In this document: piece after piece, positions 1 to 7,654 of the stretch
Numbering within the stretch: the first letter of the stretch is position 1
Layout of the letters: every line of letters starts with the position of its first letter
NCBI RefSeq assembly: GCF_014650955.1
Contig: NZ_BMVY01000048.1
Location: 1 to 48,313, forward strand
From: Streptomyces tauricus
GTDB lineage: Bacteria; Actinomycetota; Actinomycetes; Streptomycetales; Streptomycetaceae
Length of the DNA stretch: 48,313 nt
Direction of reading: 5' to 3'
Program-made: the position numbers and the translations under genes
Notes under the pieces: model-generated
What the model was told of the DNA's origin: nothing
The model's input: only the letters and a program-made list of their open reading frames with translations
Database searches by the model: none

Positions 1-336
1 CTCCGGGCGCCGAGGCGGTTCGGCGGGGGCGTGCCGGGGGCGGTCCGCCGGGGCGGCGCCGGGACCGGCGGCGTTCGCGGGAGTGGTGCGGGCCGGTGCG
101 GACGCGGGCACCGAAGGGCGGCGGGACGGCCCGATGAGTTCCAGGGCCTCGCGGGCCGGGGCCTGTACGACCCGTTCCTCGGCCCTGCCGTCCGGGCGCG
201 GCTCCGACACCGGGGGCGGGACGGACGGCGGGGCGGGCGAAGGCGTTCGCTGGACGGTCACACAGCCGGAGACGGCTGAGACCGCCGAGACGGCCACGGT
301 GACCAGGAGCGTTGCGGTGGTCGCGGTTCGATGCAC
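1..336 (-). CDS. putative lipoprotein, N-terminal part (runs off left edge)
   Basis: The GTG start at 336 follows a GGAGA-like ribosome site. The product begins with a short basic stretch (HRTATTATLL), a hydrophobic segment and a lipobox ending AVSGC with the cysteine at about residue 25. After it comes a long proline/alanine/arginine-rich region with no recognisable domain, which continues past the window edge. This fits an exported lipoprotein anchored to the outer face of the membrane. Codons keep GC-rich third positions to the edge, which supports a real gene. The function cannot be told from this part. It lies 121 bp downstream of, and in the same direction as, the DinB gene. Confidence 0.6.
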   Translation of the reverse strand, partial: MHRTATTATLLVTVAVSAVSAVSGCVTVQRTPSPAPPSVPPPVSEPRPDGRAEERVVQAPAREALELIGPSRRPSVPASAPARTTPANAAGPGAAPADRPRHAPAEPPRRPE

Positions 337-457
337 CCGCGCAACTCTGCTGTCTCCGCCACGATTTGGGGAGCTGACGAGCGGAGGATGCCCCGCACGG
401 GTGAAAGCCCACGTGGCGTTGCTGGCCGCCGGACGCCCCTCAGCCGCCGGTCGACCC

Positions 458-970
458 TCAGTCGCCGGTCGCCCCGTCGACGCGCTCGCGGATCAGGTCG
501 GCGTGGCCGTTGTGGCGCGCGTACTCCTCGATCATGTGGGTGTAGATCCACCGCAGGTTGAAGGGCTTGTCGGTGAACCTGCTCCTGCCCTCGGACAGGT
601 CGTCCAGGCCGAGACGCGCCGCGTTGCGGCGGGCGACCTCGATCTCGCCCTGCCAGGTGGCGTACGCCTCCTCCCAGGTGTCCGCCTCGGTGAGATGGAA
701 CTCGCCGTCCCGGTCCTCGTCGCTGTAGTAGAGCGGCCCGGGGTCGTCGCCCACCAAGACCTTGCGGAACCAGCTGCGTTCCACGTCCGCCATGTGCCGG
801 ACGAGACCGAGAAGGGACAGTTCGGAGGGCGGTACCGCGGCCGTCCTGAGCTGGGCGTCGTCCAGGCCCTCGCACTTCCAGGCGAGGGTCTGGCGGTGGT
901 AGTCCAGCCAGCCCTCCAGCATGGCGCGCTCGCCGGCGTCCGTCGCGGGTCCCTTGCGTTCGATCGTCAT
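458..970 (-). CDS. DinB/DUF664 family protein
   Basis: This 170-residue protein has the DinB-like four-helix-bundle pattern. It opens with a helix carrying 'LDYHRQTLAWKCEGL', followed by 'LGLVRHMADVERSWF', and ends with 'IYTHMIEEYARHNGHADL'. The spaced histidines of the second and last helices are the usual metal-ligand positions of DUF664/DinB proteins, several of which act as thiol-dependent transferases; the substrate here is unknown. The ATG at 970 has no ribosome site, but GATGAT lies 6 nt upstream, so the message may be leaderless. Three 16-bp tandem repeats lie just upstream (1003-1050). Confidence 0.85.
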   Translation of the reverse strand: MTIERKGPATDAGERAMLEGWLDYHRQTLAWKCEGLDDAQLRTAAVPPSELSLLGLVRHMADVERSWFRKVLVGDDPGPLYYSDEDRDGEFHLTEADTWEEAYATWQGEIEVARRNAARLGLDDLSEGRSRFTDKPFNLRWIYTHMIEEYARHNGHADLIRERVDGATGD

Positions 971-1002
971 GACCGCATCATCGCGGACGACCCACGCCCC
1001 GG

Positions 1003-1050
1003 CCCACCCGATTTCGCACCCACCCGATTTCGCACCCACCCGATTTCGTG
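1003..1050. repeat. three tandem copies of a 16-bp unit
   Basis: The unit ACCCGATTTCGCACCC begins at 1006, 1022 and 1038, and the last copy ends differently (TTTCGTG). It sits in the 300-bp gap between the divergently transcribed DinB gene and the oxidoreductase gene, about where the -35 region of the DinB gene would lie. The rest of the gap (1051-1257) shows no clear gene or structure. Confidence 0.85.
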
Positions 1051-1270
1051 CCGTCGAGCACCCCCGCGTCCAGGCACTGTAAGAGGACTGGAGTTTCCGG
1101 AAGGCCGGGGAGCGCCGGCCCTTCCCGGACTCCCCGCTGCACGCCGTGCTGCTCGCCGAGCTGCCCCTGGTGTAAACGTCCTGGCCATGGGGCCGCCGCC
1201 GTCGCCGTATGCTTCCGACGACGTGGGCGTGAGCGTGCGCCGGACCCGTGTTCCCCTGGAGGAGATCCCC

Positions 1271-2185
1271 GTGAAGGTCGGCTGCATCGGACTCGGCGAC
1301 ATCGCGCTGAAGGCGTACCTGCCGGTGCTCGCCACCCGCCCGGGGCTCGAACTGCACCTGCACACGCGGACGCCCGCGACCCTCACCCGGGTCGGCGACA
1401 GCCTGCACGTGCCGGCCGGACGGCTCCACACGGACCTCGACGGACTGCTCGCGCAGGGCCTCGACGCGGCGTTCGTGCACGCCCCCACGCACGCCCACCC
1501 CGAGATCGTGGGCCGGCTGCTCGAAGCGGGCGTCCCGACGTACGTCGACAAGCCGATCGCGTACGATTTCGCCGACTCCGAGCGCCTGGTACGGCTCGCG
1601 GAGGAGCGGAACACCAGCCTGGCCGTCGGCTTCAACCGCCGTCACGCACCTGCGTACGCGCAGTGCGTCGAGCACCCGCGTGAGCTGATCCTGATGCAGA
1701 AGAACCGCGTCGGCCTGCCGGAACAGCCCCGCACGATGATCCTCGACGACTTCATCCACGTCGTGGACACCCTGCGGTTCCTGGTGCCCGGCCCGGTCGA
1801 CGACGTCACCGTGCGGGCCCGCGTCGAGGAAGGGCTCCTGCACCACGTCGTACTCCAGCTGGCCGGGGACGGGTTCACGGCCCTCGGCGTGATGAACAGG
1901 CTGAGCGGTTCCGCCGAGGAGATCCTGGAGGTGTCCGGGCAGGACACCAAGCGTCAGGTGGTCAACCTCTCCGAGATCGTCGACCACAAGGGCCAGCCGT
2001 CGGTCCGGCGGCGCGGCGACTGGGTGCCGGTGGCACGGCAGCGCGGCATCGAGCAGGCCGTGCTCGCCTTCCTCGACGCCGTCCGCGCGGGCAAGGTCCT
2101 CAGCGCCCGGGACGCGCTGGCGACTCACGAACTGTGCGAGCGTGTGGTGCACGCGGTGACGGAGCGCTCCGGCCGGTCCGCCTGA
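1271..2185 (+). CDS. Gfo/Idh/MocA family oxidoreductase
   Basis: This 304-residue NAD(P)-dependent dehydrogenase-like protein has an N-terminal Rossmann fold with the glycine motif 'GCIGLGDIA' at residues 4-12. The active-site loop reads 'VDKPIA' at about residue 92; the family consensus is EKP, so the lysine is kept and the glutamate is an aspartate. The C-terminal half is a typical alpha/beta substrate domain. GTG at 1271 was chosen because GGAGGAG lies 6 nt upstream and homology begins there; the frame stays open far upstream but without domain content. The substrate is probably a sugar or cyclitol but cannot be assigned. The last 86 bp overlap the 3' end of the opposing lnt gene. Confidence 0.85.
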   Translation: MKVGCIGLGDIALKAYLPVLATRPGLELHLHTRTPATLTRVGDSLHVPAGRLHTDLDGLLAQGLDAAFVHAPTHAHPEIVGRLLEAGVPTYVDKPIAYDFADSERLVRLAEERNTSLAVGFNRRHAPAYAQCVEHPRELILMQKNRVGLPEQPRTMILDDFIHVVDTLRFLVPGPVDDVTVRARVEEGLLHHVVLQLAGDGFTALGVMNRLSGSAEEILEVSGQDTKRQVVNLSEIVDHKGQPSVRRRGDWVPVARQRGIEQAVLAFLDAVRAGKVLSARDALATHELCERVVHAVTERSGRSA

Positions 2186-3734
2186 GCCGCAGCGCCCGTA
2201 CGCCCTCGGTGACGCCCAGCGCGCCCAGGATCAGCAGGGCCGCGTACACGGGCCACTCGCCGAACCGCGCGTACGGGGTGACGCCGTGCGCCAGCGGTAC
2301 CTCGTACACGGCGGACGTGCTCGCGTCGGTGCCGAGCCAGGAGCCGACGCGCCCGCCGTCCGGGCCGTAGACCGCCGAGACTCCGGTGAGCGTCGCGTGG
2401 ACCATCGGCCGGCCCGTCTCGGCGGCCCGCAGCGCCGCCAGCGAGGCGTGCTGCTCGGGGGCCCAGCTGCTCTGGAACGACGACGTCGAAGACTGCGCGA
2501 GCAGCACGTCGGCGCCGTCGCGCGCGAGATGCCGGCTGATGTCGGGGAACGCCGACTCGAAGCAGACCATCGGGCCCACCTTGAGCCCGTCGCCGACGGT
2601 CATCACGACCTGCTCGGTGCCGCGCATACGGTCCTCGCCCGCCGCCTTGCCCACGGAGGTCGCCCAGCCGAGGAGCGAGCGCGCCGGAACGTACTCGCCG
2701 AAGGGCACGAGCCGCATCTTGTCGTAGCGGTCACCGGTCGGGCCCTGCGGACCCACGAGTACGGAACTCTTGTAGATGCCCGGCCGGTCCGACCGGCGCG
2801 CGTCGACGTTGACGACGATGTCGGCGCCGACCTCGCGGGAGAGAGCGGCGAGCCGGTCCGCGAGGTCGGGACGGTCGGCGAGGTCGAAACCGACACTGCT
2901 CTCGCCCCACACGACCAGGTCGACACCCTGCCCGGCCAGCTTCCTGGTGAGCGCCTCCTCGCGCGCGAACCGCTTCTCCGGACCGCCGATGCCGTTGATC
3001 ACACCGGGCTGCACGACGGCGATCCTGGCCCGCTCGCCGTCCTCCTGAGGCCGGGGCGACCAGACCCAGACCGCCGAGGTGGCCGCGGCCGTCGCGACGA
3101 GCCCGGCGAGAGCCGGGACACGGGAGGAGCGCACGGCGACGAGGACGGCGACCGCCACGTTCACGGCGACGAGCAGGAAGCTCAGCAGCCACACCCCGCC
3201 GACCGAGGCGAGCCGCAGCGCGGGCGCCACCTCCCACTGGCTCGACCCGAGCAGACCCCAGGGACCGCCCAACCCCTCCCAGGAGCGTACGAGTTCGACC
3301 ATCAGCCAGCCGGAGGGCAGCACGAACAGGGCGGCCAGCACACGGCCCGGCGAGGGCGCACCGGCCAGGAACCTGCGTACCAGCCAGCCCCAGGGAGCCC
3401 ACAGCGCGCCCAGCAGCGCCGCTATCACGAGCGTGAAGACATGCAGGCTCGGCAGCAGCCAGTGGTGCACGGCCAGCATGAAACCGAGCCCGCCGAGCCA
3501 GCCGTCGTACGCCGCGCGCCGCCCCGTCGGAGCCGAGCGCACGAGCAGGATCCACGGCACCAGCGCCACGTAGGCGAACCACCACAGGGACGGCGCGGGG
3601 AAGCTCAGCATCGGCAGCGCGCCGGCGAGCGCGGCCGTCGCGCCGCGCCACCACGGAGAGTCGAGACGGGAGCCGAAACGCGGGCCGAGGCGTGAGCCGA
3701 GACCTTCGCCCCGGTCCGTGGCGGACAGGTTCAT
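2100..3734 (-). CDS. lnt: apolipoprotein N-acyltransferase
   Basis: The enzyme adds the third (amide-linked) acyl chain to the N-terminal cysteine of lipoproteins at the outer face of the cytoplasmic membrane. The 544-residue product starts with about six membrane segments (residues 30-225), followed by a nitrilase-type domain and a final membrane helix near 500. The catalytic triad is visible as E278 (VVWGESS), K339 (YDKMRLVPFGEY) and C391 (GPMVCFESAF), at spacings normal for Lnt. A strong GGGAGG lies 6 nt before the ATG. The N-terminus has a small GSRLGPRFGSRL repeat. The 3' end overlaps the convergent oxidoreductase gene by 86 bp, so the two messages would be antisense there. Confidence 0.93.
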   Translation of the reverse strand: MNLSATDRGEGLGSRLGPRFGSRLDSPWWRGATAALAGALPMLSFPAPSLWWFAYVALVPWILLVRSAPTGRRAAYDGWLGGLGFMLAVHHWLLPSLHVFTLVIAALLGALWAPWGWLVRRFLAGAPSPGRVLAALFVLPSGWLMVELVRSWEGLGGPWGLLGSSQWEVAPALRLASVGGVWLLSFLLVAVNVAVAVLVAVRSSRVPALAGLVATAAATSAVWVWSPRPQEDGERARIAVVQPGVINGIGGPEKRFAREEALTRKLAGQGVDLVVWGESSVGFDLADRPDLADRLAALSREVGADIVVNVDARRSDRPGIYKSSVLVGPQGPTGDRYDKMRLVPFGEYVPARSLLGWATSVGKAAGEDRMRGTEQVVMTVGDGLKVGPMVCFESAFPDISRHLARDGADVLLAQSSTSSFQSSWAPEQHASLAALRAAETGRPMVHATLTGVSAVYGPDGGRVGSWLGTDASTSAVYEVPLAHGVTPYARFGEWPVYAALLILGALGVTEGVRALRLRRTGRSAPSPRAPHARTVRESPARPGR

Positions 3735-3868
3735 CCAGCGCCTCCCGCGGCCCCTCGACGTACGGTGCGTGACTCAGCGAGCCAACGGCTTCAGTGACTC
3801 CAGTGTGTCCCGTGTGCGGGCGCCGAAACGATCAACATACCGGGCTGCGCCCGGACGGCCGTCCCGCG

Positions 3869-4354
3869 TCAAGGAGCGGCCGGCTCCTGGTGCCGTGGCG
3901 CGGTCCTGCGCCACTTCTCGCGCACGACCACCTCACGCAGCCGCCAGCCGTCGGCCGTCCGCAGCAGCCCGAAGTCGTACCGGCCGCCGCACACGAAGTC
4001 GGGCTCGGTGGCGGCGCCGTCCTGTCCCGCGAAGCGCATCGGGTTGACGTAGTCGGCCTGGACCCGGGCGGTGTCACCGCTGTCCTGCTCCAGCAGGCCG
4101 AAGCGCACCCGCCGGTTGACGATCAGATGCTGCCGCATCGGGAACAGTTCCATGGTCTTCGAGAGCCATGCGGCGATCTCCCCGGCGTCCCCCTCGACAC
4201 CGCCCGCGGACCGGTAGTCCGCCCGTCCGTCCGGCGCGAACAGCCGCCGGTACGCCTCCCAGTCCCCGTCGTCGACCGCCACCGCGTATTCGGTGACCAC
4301 CTCGTCGACCGCGAGCCGGTCCATCACCGTCGCCAGTTCCACACGCTGCGTCAT
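3869..4354 (-). CDS. SnoaL-like / NTF2-fold protein
   Basis: A 161-residue SnoaL_4/ketosteroid-isomerase-like protein. It shows an N-terminal helix pair 'AVDEVVTEYAVAVDDGDWEAYRRLFAPDG', then the cone-shaped beta sheet with 'RQHLIVNRRV' and a final 'GWRLREVVVREKW' strand. Such proteins bind small hydrophobic ligands or act as isomerases, hydratases or hydroxylases; the substrate is unknown. It lies 52 bp downstream of the tetR gene in the same direction and could be cotranscribed with it, so the regulator is flanked on both sides by SnoaL-fold genes. Confidence 0.8.
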   Translation of the reverse strand: MTQRVELATVMDRLAVDEVVTEYAVAVDDGDWEAYRRLFAPDGRADYRSAGGVEGDAGEIAAWLSKTMELFPMRQHLIVNRRVRFGLLEQDSGDTARVQADYVNPMRFAGQDGAATEPDFVCGGRYDFGLLRTADGWRLREVVVREKWRRTAPRHQEPAAP

Positions 4355-4406
4355 CGGCTCAGTGTTGGCCACGGGGAGGAGCGCGCCAAGGGGCGTGCAG
4401 GGATAT

Positions 4407-5018
4407 TCACCCGGCGTGCGCTGTACGGACGTCCTGGTACGAGCCGTGCAGGAGCTTCGCGGTGTAAGCGGCCAGTTCCGCCCGGAGCCGTTCGCGGGAG
4501 GCGCCGTGGCGGTCCACCAGATGGTCGACGAGGTCGGCGCGGACCGCGGCGAGCAGCGCGTGGGCGGCGAAGTCGCCGTCGCCGAACCCGGGAAGGTCCT
4601 CCAGGACGCCACGGAGGGTGTCGTGCCACCAGTCGTAGTGCCCGGCGCCGTAGGGGCTGCCGCTGCCCGCCTCCTCCAGGGCCAGCGAGAGGTGGCGATG
4701 GTCGAGCTTGAAGCACAGGAGGGCGTCCAGCAGCGCGGGCGCGCGCTCGGCCGGCGGGGTGCCGGGTCCGAGGGGGCGCGGGCCGTCCACGACCGCCTGG
4801 CGGATCGGTTCCAGCCGGGTCTCGTGGAGCGCCCGGATCAGACCGGTGCGGTCGCCGAAGCCGCGGAAGAGCGTGCCCTTGCCGACGCCCGCCTCGGCCG
4901 CGATGTCGGCCATGGACACGTGCTCGGGGCTGTCGCTGCGGGCGAAGAGCCGGTCGGCCGCAGCGAGGACGGCTTCCCGGTTGCGTACGGCGTCCGCGCG
5001 GGGCTTGCGTTCGGGCAC
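4407..5018 (-). CDS. TetR family transcriptional regulator
   Basis: A 203-residue repressor with an N-terminal helix-turn-helix at about residues 10-55 ('RNREAVLAAADRLFAR', 'VSMADIAAEAGVGKGTLFR', 'FGDRTGLIRAL') and a variable helical ligand domain. The GTG at 5018 has GGAGGAA 4-5 nt upstream. The gene is divergent from the SnoaL/NmrA operon, and two near-identical palindromes lie between them (5071-5087 and 5102-5118), positioned to control that operon's promoter. This is the usual layout of a TetR protein acting on a divergent enzyme operon whose substrate or product may be the inducer. Confidence 0.9.
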   Translation of the reverse strand: MPERKPRADAVRNREAVLAAADRLFARSDSPEHVSMADIAAEAGVGKGTLFRGFGDRTGLIRALHETRLEPIRQAVVDGPRPLGPGTPPAERAPALLDALLCFKLDHRHLSLALEEAGSGSPYGAGHYDWWHDTLRGVLEDLPGFGDGDFAAHALLAAVRADLVDHLVDRHGASRERLRAELAAYTAKLLHGSYQDVRTAHAG

Positions 5019-5062
5019 GGGTTCCTCCGGGGGCCGTGGGTCGCGTGGGATCCATGGGTTGG

Positions 5063-5092
5063 TTGCATAAGCGGACCGCGGGTCCGTATAGT
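5063..5092 (+). promoter_or_regulatory. predicted promoter of the SnoaL/NmrA operon
   Basis: TTGCAT at 5063-5068 and TATAGT at 5087-5092 are separated by 18 bp. Transcription would begin near 5099. The spacer contains the first palindromic operator, so a bound TetR dimer would block RNA polymerase directly. Confidence 0.6.
5071..5087. promoter_or_regulatory. TetR operator 1 (predicted)
   Basis: The palindrome CGGACCGCGGGTCCG is centred at 5079, between the -35 and -10 boxes. It matches operator 2 in its CGGACCG half-site. Confidence 0.65.
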
Positions 5093-5101
5093 CGAACTCA
5101 A

Positions 5102-5118
5102 GCGGACCGCCGGTCCGC
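5102..5118. promoter_or_regulatory. TetR operator 2 (predicted)
   Basis: The palindrome GCGGACCGCCGGTCCGC is centred at 5110, 31 bp (about three helical turns) from operator 1 and over the expected transcription start. Two copies on the same face of the helix suggest cooperative binding. Confidence 0.65.
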
Positions 5119-5139
5119 ATCGTATCGGAGGAAACCCTC

Positions 5140-5658
5140 ATGACCACGACCGGGACCCCAACGACGAGTGCGACCACGGCTACGGATACCCCTGCGGAGA
5201 CGGCTGCGGGGGCGGCTATCGAGACGGCTACGGAGGCGGCTGCGGGGCCGTCAGGCCTGTTCCGCCGGGGGTTGCGGATGCTGCTCGACAAGGACATTCC
5301 CGCCTGGGTCGGTCTCTGGGACGAGCAAGGCGTCCTGGAGTTCCCCTTCGCGCCCGACGGGTGGCCGAAGCGGCTGGAGGGCAAGGCGGCCGTCGCCGAC
5401 TACATGCGCCACTATCCCGACCACATCGACCTGCGCGAGTTCCCCGACGTGAAGATCCACCGGACCGACGCCCCGGGGACGATCGTGGTGGAGATGCGCG
5501 GGATCGGGCGGGTGGTGGAGTCGGGGAAGCCGTTCGACATGACCTACATCGCCGTGGTCACGGTCTCCGGCGGACTCATCACGCACTACCGCGACTACTG
5601 GAACCCCCTCGCCGTCTCCCAGGACAACGCGATCGACTTCACGCGGAGCGACCGATGA
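5140..5658 (+). CDS. SnoaL-like / NTF2-fold protein with Thr/Ala-rich N-terminus
   Basis: The 172-residue product begins with about 37 residues rich in Thr, Ala and Glu, with no predicted fold. A nuclear-transport-factor-2 fold follows: 'AWVGLWDEQGVLEFPFAPDG', 'HIDLREFPDVKIHRT', and a last strand 'GLITHYRDYWNPLAV' typical of SnoaL-like proteins. A CGGAGGAAA ribosome site precedes the ATG at 5140. It is the first gene of a two-gene operon; its stop overlaps the next start (ATGA). The repressor is encoded divergently. It probably acts on the same small molecule as the NmrA protein; the reaction is not known. Confidence 0.8.
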   Translation: MTTTGTPTTSATTATDTPAETAAGAAIETATEAAAGPSGLFRRGLRMLLDKDIPAWVGLWDEQGVLEFPFAPDGWPKRLEGKAAVADYMRHYPDHIDLREFPDVKIHRTDAPGTIVVEMRGIGRVVESGKPFDMTYIAVVTVSGGLITHYRDYWNPLAVSQDNAIDFTRSDR

Positions 5659-6557
5659 GCGCCACGACTGCCATGACCGACCCCGCCTCCGCCTCCGCGG
5701 CGGTCCTCGTTCTCGGGGCCACCGGCACGACCGGCAGTCGCGTGGTCTCCCGCCTCACTGCGAGGGGCCACCGGGTCAAGGCCGCGGGCCGGCGTGCCAC
5801 GCCCGTCGAGGGCGCGGAGGCCGTCCGCTTCGACTGGCACGACCCGGCGACGTACGAGGGGGCGCTCGACGGCGCGGACCGCGTGTACCTCGTCGCGCCG
5901 CTGGACTCCGCCACCCCGGCCGACGTCATGCTGCCCTTCCTGGAGCGGGCGCGTGCGTCCGGGGTGCGCCGAGCGGTGCTCCTCAGCTCCTCCGCGATCC
6001 CCGCGGGCGGCCCCGCCGTCGGGCAGGTGCACCAGGCTCTGCCCGGCCTGTTCGACGAGTGGGCGGTGCTGCGGCCCTCCTGGTTCATGCAGAACTTCAC
6101 CGGCGACCACATGCACGCGCGGAGTATCCGTGCCGAGGGGGTCATCCTGACCGCGGCGGGCGAGGGCCGGGTGGCCTTCGTCGACGCCGACGACATCGCG
6201 GCCGTCGCCGTGCACGCGCTGACGGATGTACGGGCGCCCGGCACCGACCTGGTCATCACCGGTCCGGAGGCGCTGAGTCACACCGAAGTCGCGGCCGTTC
6301 TCGCCGAGGTGACCGGGCGCGCGGTCGCCCACCGGCCGCTGAGCTACGAGGAGATGCGGGATCACCTGGCCGCTTCGATGCCGCTGGAGAACGCCGCGAT
6401 GCTCGCCGGCATGGACCGCGCGAACGCGCGAGGGGCCGAGGACCGCATCACCGACACGGTCCGCCGCCTCACCGGCCATGGGCCGCGCAGCTTCCGCGAC
6501 CACGTGCTCGCCGCAGCCGGCGGCACGGAGCCGACGCTGTCGGCGCGAGTGCTGTAA
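5655..6557 (+). CDS. NmrA-like NAD(P)-binding protein
   Basis: A 300-residue atypical short-chain dehydrogenase of the NmrA/HSCARG type. The dinucleotide motif is 'VLGATGTTGSRV' at about residues 19-30, then 'RVYLVAPLD' and 'AVLLSSSAI'. The catalytic Tyr-x3-Lys of classical SDRs is not evident, as expected for NmrA proteins, which act as quinone or enone reductases or as redox sensors. Its ATG overlaps the upstream stop in ATGA, so translation is coupled to the SnoaL protein and both fall under the TetR-controlled promoter. The C-terminal region 'VLAEVTGRAVAHRPLSYEEM' is typical of the family. Confidence 0.85.
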   Translation: MSATTAMTDPASASAAVLVLGATGTTGSRVVSRLTARGHRVKAAGRRATPVEGAEAVRFDWHDPATYEGALDGADRVYLVAPLDSATPADVMLPFLERARASGVRRAVLLSSSAIPAGGPAVGQVHQALPGLFDEWAVLRPSWFMQNFTGDHMHARSIRAEGVILTAAGEGRVAFVDADDIAAVAVHALTDVRAPGTDLVITGPEALSHTEVAAVLAEVTGRAVAHRPLSYEEMRDHLAASMPLENAAMLAGMDRANARGAEDRITDTVRRLTGHGPRSFRDHVLAAAGGTEPTLSARVL

Positions 6558-6907
6558 CGCCCCCTCGTCCTGGCCGACTTGGTGCTCCTGGTCGTCCTGG
6601 TCGTCCTGGTCGTCCTGGTCGTCCTGGCCATCACGCCTATCACGCCCGTCGCGCCCGTTCGGCGGATCGAGAGGCTGAGAGGCGAGGGCGCTGCGGCCGA
6701 CTGGGGGCGCCGGGCCGCGAAGGGGCCGTGTGGCCGGGAAGATGAGCTGAGCAGGGGCCGCCGTGCGGACGCGCCCGGAGCGCTGAGCCGGAGGGAGCCG
6801 TGCGGTCGGCCGGGGCGCCACCGGACGGGGAACGGGCCGTAGCCGGCAGAGGCGGGGAGGGGCAGGGGGCGCGGGGGTGTCTCAACGGGCGGCGCGCGCC
6901 CCGGAGT
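6558..6907. other. 350-bp gap between convergent genes; 9-bp minisatellite
   Basis: No convincing gene is seen. About five tandem copies of a 9-bp unit (TCCTGGTCG) lie at 6585-6629. Reading frames through them give only Val/Leu or Arg/Thr low-complexity peptides. The remainder (6640-6907) is GC-rich with no strong hairpin noted. Confidence 0.7.
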
Positions 6908-7087
6908 TCACGCCGCTTCGACGATCTCTTCGCGTACCGCCGCGGCCCACTGCACGACCAGCAGCTCGTACTCGACGCGCTCCTGGGGCGAGAGGTAACC
7001 GCCCGCACGTATCCATAACGCTCGGATCTGCTCATTCAGTGCGGCCGCTGACCGCACGGAACCAGGGGTCGGAGTATTGGTGGACAT
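6908..7087 (-). CDS. small conserved-type protein (59 aa), function unknown
   Basis: The 59-residue product begins MSTNTPTPGS and contains 'LNEQIRALWIRAGG' and 'ERVEYELLVVQWAAAVREE', a likely pair of amphipathic helices. It looks like one of the short acidic proteins common in Streptomyces, but I cannot name a family. ATG at 7087 was chosen because TACGCT lies 7 nt upstream, a leaderless arrangement, and no ribosome site precedes either this ATG or the alternative at 7093. GC-rich third positions support coding. Confidence 0.6.
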   Translation of the reverse strand: MSTNTPTPGSVRSAAALNEQIRALWIRAGGYLSPQERVEYELLVVQWAAAVREEIVEAA

Positions 7088-7211
7088 GCGCATCAGCGTA
7101 AGGCCAATGACTGACGGTGCGCTACCAGATGACTACCCATGCCGTATGTGCTTGGTCACGCATAAACGTTTCAGGGCCGCCGGGTTGGGGAAGCGGGGCG
7201 GCGGGCACGCC

Positions 7212-7547
7212 TCACTGCCGCTCCGCCCACGCGTGTGACCAGTCCAGCAGAGGGCCCATCGCCGTCACCAGGTCGTCGCCCAGCGGGGTGAGGTGCCAGG
7301 TCGCCCCGTCCGTCGGTGCGGCGATCCCCGCCTCGCGGAGTTCGGCGAGACGGGTGGACAGCACGCTGGAGGACATGGCGTCGCAGCGCCGCTGGAGATC
7401 GCGGAAACCGACCGGTGCGCCGCCCTGGTGAAGCTCCCAGATCACCCGGAGCGTCCAGCGGCGGCCGAGGAGGTCCAGCGCGGCCATCACGGGACGACCG
7501 GTGTCCGAACCGCGCACCGGCCGGCCGGGACGGGGTGTCGTGCCCAA
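7212..7547 (-). CDS. HxlR family transcriptional regulator
   Basis: This 111-residue winged-helix protein carries the HxlR core 'AALDLLGRRWTLRVIWEL', 'PVGFRDLQRRCDAMSSSVLSTRLAELREAGI' and a wing ending 'WHLTPLGDDL'. HxlR proteins are often redox or aldehyde sensors that repress a neighbouring divergent gene. The start is a TTG at 7547 with GGAGG 7 nt upstream. The divergent gene (7655) encodes a carboxymuconolactone-decarboxylase-like protein, and a very strong palindrome (7611-7649) lies between them as a likely binding site. I see no classical N-terminal sensory cysteine; the one cysteine is in 'RRCDAM'. Confidence 0.88.
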   Translation of the reverse strand: MGTTPRPGRPVRGSDTGRPVMAALDLLGRRWTLRVIWELHQGGAPVGFRDLQRRCDAMSSSVLSTRLAELREAGIAAPTDGATWHLTPLGDDLVTAMGPLLDWSHAWAERQ

Positions 7548-7610
7548 ACCCTCTCCTCCCCGAACGGTTGACTCACCGATCCGACAACTCGCCGTGCCGT
7601 CCTGTGCGTT

Positions 7611-7649
7611 CCGACTCTTGCGCTTCTAATTCAGAAGCGCAAGAGTCGG
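7611..7649. promoter_or_regulatory. perfect palindrome, 17-bp arms and 5-nt loop
   Basis: The left arm 7611-7627 reads CCGACTCTTGCGCTTCT. The right arm 7633-7649 is its exact reverse complement, with AATTC between them. It ends 5 nt before the ATG at 7655 and abuts the GGGAGG ribosome site. It could be an HxlR operator, or in RNA a stem-loop that controls access to the ribosome site. Confidence 0.7.
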
Positions 7650-7654
7650 GAGGC

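Noticed and set aside
83..1270. Upstream extension of the 1271-2185 oxidoreductase frame, open from base 83
   Set aside because: The extension has no domain content, runs antisense through the DinB gene, and a good ribosome site precedes GTG 1271.
6562..6643. Low-complexity peptides (Val/Leu or Arg/Thr repeats) as small proteins
   Set aside because: They are translations of the 9-bp minisatellite without start signals.
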